Positions 1-3,939 of a stretch of DNA of 5,738 nucleotides are shown here, piece by piece. Where the stretch lies: positions 1 through 5,738 of the forward strand of contig JAIRMX010000195.1 of the NCBI GenBank assembly GCA_031258375.1, read 5' to 3'. The notes beneath the pieces were generated by a model. The model was not told the DNA's origin and searched no databases. It saw only the letters and a list, made by a program, of their open reading frames with translations. This DNA comes from Elusimicrobiota bacterium. Its GTDB lineage: Bacteria; Elusimicrobiota; Elusimicrobia; Elusimicrobiales; Elusimicrobiaceae. The position numbers and the translations under genes are program-made. How positions within the stretch are numbered: the stretch's first letter is position 1; each line of letters starts with the position of its first letter.

Positions 1-2
1 AA

Positions 3-227
3 GCCGACATTATTATGCTCGACAATATGTCTATAGAACAAATAGCAAAAGCCAAAAACTTGATAAAAAATAAAGCGATTATAGAAGTATCCGGGGGTGT
101 TAATAAAAACAATCTTGAGAAGTATTGCAAAACTGGAGTTGAGGTAATTTCAATGGGCGCGCTGACTCACAGCGTTCCGGCAAAAGATATCAGCATGTTA
201 ATACAAAGGGAGAGTAAAAAATTATGA
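3..227 (+). CDS. nadC: Nicotinate-nucleotide pyrophosphorylase (quinolinate phosphoribosyltransferase), C-terminal part
   Basis: Only the last 74 codons are in the window; the reading frame is open from the left edge, so the gene begins upstream. The family converts quinolinate and PRPP to nicotinate mononucleotide, CO2 and pyrophosphate in cytosolic de novo NAD synthesis. The visible part matches the end of the NadC barrel: the DIIMLDNM strand at the very start, then EVSGGV, then ISMGALTHS, where the family's SGG and GALT segments bind the phosphate of the substrate. The ending (PAKDISM, followed by a short basic tail) is also the usual NadC ending. The stop TGA lies inside the ATGA that starts the next gene, a 4-base overlap that implies a shared transcript and translational coupling. 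The identification is firm; completeness upstream cannot be judged. Confidence 0.93.
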   Translation, partial: ADIIMLDNMSIEQIAKAKNLIKNKAIIEVSGGVNKNNLEKYCKTGVEVISMGALTHSVPAKDISMLIQRESKKL

Positions 228-1435
228 ACGATTTTTCAAAACTGCTTGCGAAAGTAAACGAAAGGTCAAAAGCTTCGGTAATAAGGGAACTTTTGAAATT
301 TACAAATAAACCCGGCCTTATTTCATTTGCCGGCGGTATGCCGGATCCCTCGGCCTTCCCGGTTGAAGACATAACGCATTTTATGTCTATTACCGTTAAA
401 AACAACCCGCATATTGCCTTGCAATACGGACAAACCGAGGGAGAACCGTCATTTGTCAAAGAATTGATTAAACTTGTTAAAGAAGAAGAAAATATAGACC
501 TTACGCATGAACAGATAATCGTAACGTCAGCCTCGCAGCAGGCTCTTGATTTGGTTTCAAAAACTTTTATCGACGCGGGAGATATTATTTTAGTCGGAAA
601 ACCGACGTATTTAGGCGCGCTTCAGGCTTTCCAATCTTACGGCGCAAATATGATAGGCGTAGAAAGCGACGCTAACGGCATGCTTGCCGAATCTTTGGAA
701 ATCGAACTCGAAAAAATCCAAAAAGCTGGTAAAATCTGCAAATTTATTTATATCGTGCCAGATTTTCAAAATCCAACCGGTACGACAATTCCCGTTGAAC
801 GACGTATCAAAATGCTGGAACTAGCCAAAAAATACGGCACGCTTATTTTAGAAGATTCCCCCTATCGGAAAATTCGCTTTAAAGGAGAACATCAAACCAC
901 TTTTTACGCGCTCGACAAGGGCGAGAGCAACGTCATAACGATGTTTACGTTCTCCAAAACTTTTGTGCCGGGCTTCAGGCTTGGATATATCGTCGGACAT
1001 AAGGATTTAATAAGAAGATTTTGCATACTTAAGCAGTCTATGGATTTGTGTTCTTCTCCGGTATGTCAGGCTGTGACTATGGAATATCTTAGAGCGGGCA
1101 AGCTCCAGCCGCACGTTAAAAAAATCGTCGATATTTACAGCAAAAAACTTGACGCTATGATAAAAGCGCTTGAAAATTATATGCCAAAAGGAGTAAGCTG
1201 GACGCATCCCGAAGGCGGTTTATTTTTGTGGGTTATGGTGCCAGAATACATAAACTGCACGGAAATGTTGCCTTCCGCGCTCGAGCAAAACGTAGCTTAT
1301 GTAATAGGTTCGGCTTTTTATCACGACGAGAGCGTTCAAAATTGCATGAGGCTTAATTTTTCTTACGCAACCTTTGAGCAAATTGACGAAGGCATTAAGC
1401 GTCTTGCCGCCGCGGTTAAAGCGCATATTAAATAA
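224..1435 (+). CDS. PLP-dependent fold-type I aminotransferase (LysN / ARO8-like)
   Basis: This is a complete 403-residue class I/II aminotransferase, a cytosolic enzyme that moves an amino group between an amino acid and a 2-oxo acid using pyridoxal phosphate. Landmarks in order are FAGGMPDPSAFP near residues 35-46, the YGQTEGE segment, PDFQNPTG with the cofactor-contacting Asn183, LEDSPY with Asp211 (pyridine nitrogen) and Tyr214, the Schiff-base Lys245 in FSKTFVPGFRLGY, and Arg376 in MRLNFSY for the substrate carboxylate. All expected catalytic residues are present. The SKTFVPGFRLGY block is typical of the group containing 2-aminoadipate/aromatic aminotransferases and the enzymatic half of MocR regulators; no helix-turn-helix domain is fused here. 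Exact substrate (2-aminoadipate, aromatic or branched-chain) cannot be read from sequence. The ATG overlaps the nadC stop, and AAGGGAGAG about 10 bases upstream serves as its ribosome site. The gene ends just before a strong terminator. Confidence 0.92.
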   Translation: MNDFSKLLAKVNERSKASVIRELLKFTNKPGLISFAGGMPDPSAFPVEDITHFMSITVKNNPHIALQYGQTEGEPSFVKELIKLVKEEENIDLTHEQIIVTSASQQALDLVSKTFIDAGDIILVGKPTYLGALQAFQSYGANMIGVESDANGMLAESLEIELEKIQKAGKICKFIYIVPDFQNPTGTTIPVERRIKMLELAKKYGTLILEDSPYRKIRFKGEHQTTFYALDKGESNVITMFTFSKTFVPGFRLGYIVGHKDLIRRFCILKQSMDLCSSPVCQAVTMEYLRAGKLQPHVKKIVDIYSKKLDAMIKALENYMPKGVSWTHPEGGLFLWVMVPEYINCTEMLPSALEQNVAYVIGSAFYHDESVQNCMRLNFSYATFEQIDEGIKRLAAAVKAHIK

Positions 1436-1445
1436 GAGATATTTT

Positions 1446-1486
1446 CCCCCCGCATTCTTGTTTATAAAGTTTTGCGGGGGATTTTT
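1446..1486 (+). terminator. Rho-independent terminator after the aminotransferase
   Basis: CCCCCGCA at 1447-1454 pairs perfectly with TGCGGGGG at 1473-1480, with an 18-base loop, and is followed by ATTTTT. The T-run lies only on the right side and there is no matching A-run on the left, so it works for the plus strand, ending the nadC-aminotransferase transcript. It does not look like a terminator for comF coming from the other direction. Confidence 0.85.
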
Positions 1487-1490
1487 ACTA

Positions 1491-1535
1491 CGCGAAGTTT
1501 TACTCTTTTAGCGCCGTAATTGCCAAAACTTCGCG
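1491..1535. repeat. 11-bp perfect inverted repeat across the comF stop codon
   Basis: CGCGAAGTTTT at 1491-1501 is the exact inverse complement of AAAACTTCGCG at 1525-1535, separated by 23 bases. In comF mRNA this would be a stem whose second arm includes the TAA stop codon. Reading the minus strand, the stem is followed by TAGTAAAAATCC, not by a T-run, so it is not a canonical intrinsic terminator. It could be a 3' stabilising hairpin, a factor-dependent terminator structure or a DNA-binding site. Function is unknown; the pairing itself is directly visible. Confidence 0.55.
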
Positions 1536-2213
1536 CGCGCCGGATTTTTTAAGGACGCGCGCGCATTCCTCAAGCGTGGCGCAAGTCGTGCAAACGTCGT
1601 CGATAAGTATTACTGCCTTGTTTTTAACAAAAGCCTTATTTGCGCATTCAAAAACCCGCCGAACATTTTCAAGCCTTTCTTTCCCGCCAAGAGAAGTTTG
1701 GCTTTTGGTTTTTATTTTTCTTTCCAACGCTTCTAAAACCGGAACGCCGCATAACTTGCTTAAATCCCGCGCAAGAAGGGCGGCCTGATTAAACCCGCGT
1801 TTTTTAAATTTGCTTTTATGAATCGGAACCGGAACAAGAAAATCGGCCTCGAAAAACTCCGGATTATTTCTAAAAGTTTTATGCATAAGCGGAGCAAAAA
1901 ATTTTGATATGTTTATATATCCTTGATATTTAAAATTATGTATCAAAGCCCGAGCTGACGGCGTAAATTTCAGGCCGCTACGTATAAAACCGCATTTGAA
2001 ATTTCTGCTTTTTCTGCAAGAATAACAATATCTGCCGCCGTCTTTGAGCGGCTGTCCGCAGCGTTTGCATATCAGGCCGTCAATAGGTTTTAAATCCGCC
2101 ATACATTCGGGGCAAAGCGGGTTTGCGTCTTTGCGCGCCATATCTCTCCCGCAACAAAAACACGCTCTTGGAAATAAAATATGCAGAGACCAGCTTTTGA
2201 ATAATTTAAGCAT
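1500..2213 (-). CDS. comF: ComF family protein (double zinc ribbon plus phosphoribosyltransferase domain)
   Basis: The chosen start gives 237 residues, the usual ComF length. The N-terminal part has four Cys pairs (C18/C21, C34/C37, C49/C52, C63/C66) forming the double zinc-ribbon of the family. The C-terminal half is a type I phosphoribosyltransferase fold: VPVPIHKSKFKKRGFNQA, a KTKSQTSL segment, then the PRPP loop ILIDDVCTTCATL. The family norm for that loop is DDVxTTGAT; here the Gly is Cys (codon at 1581-1583). ComF proteins are needed for DNA uptake in competent bacteria and act on the cytosolic side with the ComFA/PriA-type machinery; the homologue in non-competent species (GntX/YhgH) has other roles. 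The frame is open back to an ATG at 2321, but the family begins near MLKLFKSWSLHILFP, and a TGCTATAAT promoter lies between, so the ATG at 2213 is preferred; ATG at 2228 is possible. Neither has a clear Shine-Dalgarno site. The gene stands alone. Confidence 0.88.
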   Translation of the reverse strand: MLKLFKSWSLHILFPRACFCCGRDMARKDANPLCPECMADLKPIDGLICKRCGQPLKDGGRYCYSCRKSRNFKCGFIRSGLKFTPSARALIHNFKYQGYINISKFFAPLMHKTFRNNPEFFEADFLVPVPIHKSKFKKRGFNQAALLARDLSKLCGVPVLEALERKIKTKSQTSLGGKERLENVRRVFECANKAFVKNKAVILIDDVCTTCATLEECARVLKKSGAREVLAITALKE

Positions 2214-2243
2214 TATGGGTATTTTCATAGATAAATAAACATA

Positions 2244-2252
2244 ATTATAGCA
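2244..2252 (-). promoter_or_regulatory. Extended -10 promoter for comF
   Basis: On the minus strand this reads TGCTATAAT, a perfect -10 hexamer with the TG of an extended -10. No good -35 box stands at 16-18 bases; a TTGATA occurs farther away, at 26 bases. The predicted transcription start is near 2237, which leaves a leader of about 24 bases for the ATG at 2213 or about 9 for the ATG at 2228. It would exclude translation from the upstream ATG at 2321. Confidence 0.5.
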
Positions 2253-2396
2253 AAATTTAATTTGAGCGTGATTTTTATCAACATGATAATTGGATGTTTT
2301 TGCGAATATGAGAAACTGCATGCGGCTGGGTAATCAAATAATATATAAAAAATGACATAGCAAACATAAGAGCAAAGTACAAGATAAGGGAGGAAT

Positions 2397-2456
2397 ATGA
2401 CAAGTTGTCCGAAATGGGAATGGAACAATAGGCAATTTTTATGTTTTATCTTTTGA
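2397..2456 (+). pseudogene. Possible relic of a gene start (zinc-ribbon-like), or a 19-residue small ORF
   Basis: AAGGGAGG at 2386-2393 is a near-ideal Shine-Dalgarno sequence, though only 3 bases before the ATG at 2397. The frame gives 19 residues beginning MTSCPKWEW and ending in FLCFIF. The beginning resembles the N-terminus of small zinc-ribbon proteins (M-x-x-C-P-x-C ... N ... F-C), but the second cysteine is Trp here and the frame stops at TGA 2454-2456. It may be the stump of a deleted or decayed zinc-ribbon gene, or chance. The ribosome site is visible; the family link is a guess. Confidence 0.2.
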
Positions 2457-2481
2457 TTTTTTATATAATTTTTAATATACT
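2453..2481 (+). promoter_or_regulatory. Candidate promoter upstream of the structured element and membrane gene
   Basis: TTGATT (2453-2458), a 17-base gap and TATACT (2476-2481) form a plausible sigma-70-type promoter, with a start expected near 2488. A perfect TATAAT also occurs at 2464-2469 but has no matching -35 box. If active, the transcript would carry an untranslated leader of about 267 bases before the membrane gene, including the whole hairpin element. An AGAGGTGG ribosome-site-like stretch at 2490-2497 has no usable start codon behind it, suggesting that the first gene of this transcript was lost or that the site is fortuitous. Confidence 0.4.
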
Positions 2482-2544
2482 CTTAAATCAAGAGGTGGTA
2501 AAATAAAAATTTTTAAAAACTCATAATTTAAGGACTTATTTTTT

Positions 2545-2700
2545 GCGCCGCTGAGGCGGTGCGGTTTTATCGGCAAACGCTAAAACGCTCTCTATGCAAA
2601 AATGGAGTCGCCATTTCATATCCTTCGGGATATGAAGGCGGTTTTCATTTTCAGCGCATAGAGAGCCTGGACAATGATTATCGCCTTTTTTGTTTGCGCC
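2545..2700 (+). ncRNA. Structured RNA-like element: nested hairpin capped by a cUUCGg tetraloop
   Basis: Arms GCTCTCTATGC (2587-2597) and GCATAGAGAGC (2656-2666) pair over 11 perfect base pairs. Inside them, 2599-2606 pairs with 2644-2651, 2607-2612 with 2637-2642 (two G-U pairs), and TTCATATCC (2615-2623) with GGATATGAA (2628-2636) around a TTCG loop closed by C-G. The result is an almost unbroken 80-nt hairpin. Outside it, GCAAAC (2573-2578) can close with GTTTGC (2692-2697), and a small GC-rich hairpin stands at 2545-2562 with a TGAG loop. The cUUCGg cap is stable as RNA in the plus orientation, so the plus strand is preferred. It lies 55 bases before the membrane gene's ATG and matches no riboswitch, SRP, RNase P or tmRNA motif that I recognise. 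It could be a leader regulator, a free small RNA or a short repeat element. Structure is certain, function unknown. Confidence 0.6.
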
Positions 2701-2740
2701 TAAAGGTTTTAATTATATCCCGGCAGGAAGTATGGATAAC

Positions 2741-2747
2741 GTGAGGT
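2741..2747 (+). promoter_or_regulatory. Ribosome-binding site of the membrane protein gene
   Basis: GTGAGGT, with GAGG ending 8 bases before the ATG at 2755. It is the best-placed site in the area and fixes this start; it also lies beyond the hairpin element, so the site itself is not buried in the 80-nt stem. Confidence 0.65.
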
Positions 2748-2754
2748 AAAATAT

Positions 2755-3510
2755 ATGTTTTTGTGTCTAAAAAATTTAAAAAGAGATTTTTGGAAGTTGA
2801 TGGCTTTTTTATTTATAGTCATTACTATTTCCTTTTGTTATGAAACAATATATAACACATTGATTTTTAACAGAATACATTTATTGAGTAAATTCTGGAA
2901 AACGCTGAGTATTTTTATTATTTTGCTAACTTCTTCATTCTATGTTTTTTGCACTGCCTCGTTTTTTCAAAAGCAGAAAGGTAAATTTTGGAATTTAGTC
3001 GGAAAGTATTGGTATTATCTGTTTATAATATTAATAGTTTTTGCGTTAGAGCAGGGTATTTTTGAAATAAAATCTTTTCTTGCTCTCTCTATGCACAAAG
3101 GTATACAAAACAAAACGGTAATGATTCTTCTATTTAGACTAAGCGGGGTTTTCTTTTCTTCTCTAATGTTTATATTTCCGTTTATTCTTTTGGTATCTCT
3201 TGCAAATAACGTTAATTATTTCAAAGGTATAAAACTTTTGTTTGCATCTTTTAAAACGCTTTTTGCCAAAACATTTCTTTTGGCATTTCTTATCGATTAC
3301 GGGTTTTCTCTGCTAGATTTCTATTTCTTAGGAGTAATAGGAGGAATAGAGCGTATCTCTGTGATGTATATAATTGAGTTTATAGAAACGACTTTACTAA
3401 CCGCTTTGCCGGCCTATTATGTTTTAAGCGTTGCAAGTGGCTGGAATAAAAATGCTATGGCAGAAGAAATAAGAAAAAAACAGCTACTAAGTATGGTAAC
3501 GTTGAAATAA
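2755..3510 (+). CDS. Multi-pass membrane protein of unknown function
   Basis: 251 residues, not recognised as a named family. There are about six hydrophobic helices, near residues 14-33, 49-70, 86-103, 123-150, 171-195 and 204-226, joined by short basic loops (KNLKRDFWK, FQKQKGKFW), and no signal-peptide cleavage site. The C-terminal tail NKNAMAEEIRKK is charged and probably cytosolic. No catalytic or transport motif is visible. The architecture recalls small integral membrane proteins of the DUF975/'glycerophosphoryl diester phosphodiesterase membrane domain' kind, but this is shape only. The last residues (about 242-251) are suspect: at the A-run 3474-3480 the other frame begins a good ankyrin repeat, so the native protein may once have continued into that domain. 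Codons are strongly A/T-ending, unlike the aminotransferase and asnS, which hints at a different history. It probably depends on the promoter at 2453-2481 and on the leader element. Confidence 0.72.
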   Translation: MFLCLKNLKRDFWKLMAFLFIVITISFCYETIYNTLIFNRIHLLSKFWKTLSIFIILLTSSFYVFCTASFFQKQKGKFWNLVGKYWYYLFIILIVFALEQGIFEIKSFLALSMHKGIQNKTVMILLFRLSGVFFSSLMFIFPFILLVSLANNVNYFKGIKLLFASFKTLFAKTFLLAFLIDYGFSLLDFYFLGVIGGIERISVMYIIEFIETTLLTALPAYYVLSVASGWNKNAMAEEIRKKQLLSMVTLK

Positions 3511-3668
3511 TCAATATTTTACTTTCAAACGGCATGAATATAAATAATAAAAGCAAAGAAAACATTTCGCTCAAGGATATTGATTAACGTCAAAATCATT
3601 TACAAGCGGCGGAATTTATTTCTAAATTTAAGGAAAAAAAACTTTTGATTAATACTGCCAGTCAGTAA
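3480..3668 (+). pseudogene. Decayed ankyrin-repeat coding remnant, out of frame with the membrane gene
   Basis: In the frame one base behind the membrane gene, 3483-3542 encodes ATKYGNVEIINILLSNGMNI, a textbook ankyrin repeat (A-x-x-G-N-x-E-I-I-x-x-L-L-x-x-G-x-x-I-N). The same frame continues as NNKSKENISLKDID, stops at TAA 3585-3587, and then goes on, still in frame, with RQNHLQAAEFISKFKEKK to a second stop at 3666-3668. That part resembles a terminal ankyrin repeat (S-L-x-D-I ... N-H-x-x-A-x-E-F-I). The final stop abuts a strong terminator, which supports its having been the true gene end. No start codon or ribosome site precedes it. Two readings remain: the 3' end of an ankyrin gene whose 5' part was lost, or the original C-terminus of the membrane protein, now split by a frameshift (3474-3494) and a nonsense codon. 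Ankyrin repeats mediate protein-protein contacts. Confidence 0.6.
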
Positions 3669-3701
3669 AAACTCTCTTTCTTTAAGGGAAGGAGAGTTTT
3701 T
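3667..3701. terminator. Bidirectional intrinsic terminator after the membrane/ankyrin region
   Basis: AAAAACTCTC (3667-3676) and GAGAGTTTTT (3692-3701) are perfect 10-bp arms, and the inner bases 3677-3682 and 3686-3691 can extend the stem with G-U pairs to a 3-base loop. The A-run and T-run on either side make it usable on both strands. It begins within the final stop codon of the ankyrin remnant and insulates this transcript from the tRNA promoter downstream. Confidence 0.85.
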
Positions 3702-3781
3702 AATTAGTATAACTCCTTCTACTTTTACCGTTTTATTTTATCAGTGAATGAAAGCATATACTAATAATACCTTATAAAAAA

Positions 3782-3790
3782 TGATATAAT
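3782..3790 (+). promoter_or_regulatory. Extended -10 promoter for tRNA-Ala (and possibly asnS)
   Basis: TGATATAAT contains a perfect TATAAT (3785-3790) preceded by the TG of an extended -10. The -35 position is AT-rich without a clear TTGACA. The start would be near 3797, giving a leader of about 36 bases. Within it, AACGCA (3799-3804) can pair with TGCGTT (3813-3818), followed by a T-rich stretch; this might be a processing or attenuation hairpin, or chance. Confidence 0.55.
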
Positions 3791-3832
3791 AATTTAAGAA
3801 CGCAGAAACTGTTGCGTTTGATTTTTTATTAA

Positions 3833-3906
3833 GGGCGTGTAGCTCAGTTTGGGAGAGCGCCTCGTTCGCAACGAGGAGGTCGTCGGTTCGATCCCGATCA
3901 CGTCCA
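3833..3906 (+). tRNA. tRNA-Ala, anticodon CGC
   Basis: A full 74-base cloverleaf: acceptor GGGCGTG with CACGTCC, D-stem GCTC/GAGC, anticodon stem CCTCG/CGAGG around loop TTCGCAA, variable loop AGGTC, T-stem GTCGG/CCGAT with loop TTCGATC, and discriminator A at 3906. The anticodon CGC (3867-3869) reads the alanine codon GCG. The third acceptor pair is G-U, the classic identity mark for alanyl-tRNA synthetase, which confirms the assignment independently. The 3' CCA is not encoded (the next bases are CTT), so a CCA-adding enzyme is required. It has its own promoter upstream, and asnS starts 33 bases downstream with no convincing terminator between them, so co-transcription and processing are likely. 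Confidence 0.96.
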
Positions 3907-3939
3907 CTTTTTATTATACCGTGCAAAAAGGCATAATTT

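Larger units (their letters stand above)
2229..2754. other. Long AT-rich intergenic region with regulatory and relic signals
   Basis: No convincing protein gene is seen in these 526 bases. They contain the comF promoter on the minus strand, a strong ribosome-site-like AAGGGAGG followed by a 19-codon reading frame (2397-2456), a plus-strand promoter-like pair (2453-2481), an AGAGGTGG with no start codon after it (2490-2497), and the large nested hairpin (2545-2700). A GTG-started frame at 2559-2744 runs straight through the hairpin and has no recognisable protein features, so it is not called. The base composition is clearly richer in A and T than the flanking housekeeping genes, apart from the GC-rich hairpin arms. 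Confidence 0.6.

Noticed and set aside
2225..2428. Minus-strand 67-residue hydrophobic frame
   Set aside because: It overlaps the comF promoter and start in another frame, lies in very AT-rich DNA and shows no ribosome site; hydrophobicity is expected from T-rich codons.
2464..2469. Perfect TATAAT as the main -10 box of the leader promoter
   Set aside because: No -35-like sequence lies at 16-18 bases; the TATACT at 2476-2481 pairs properly with TTGATT at 17 bases. The perfect hexamer could still act as a weak alternative.
2545..2700. A CRISPR array, SRP RNA, RNase P RNA or known riboswitch
   Set aside because: There are no regularly spaced repeats, and I find none of the conserved sequence blocks of these RNAs. 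Only the hairpin structure can be claimed.
2559..2744. GTG-started 61-residue frame on the plus strand
   Set aside because: It runs through the nested hairpin, has no clear ribosome site or recognisable family, and ends within the ribosome site of the membrane gene. The base-paired structure explains the sequence better.
3741..3926. Minus-strand frame with GRDRDRTDDLLVANEAL
   Set aside because: It is the antisense translation of the tRNA-Ala gene, a well-known false protein in many annotations.
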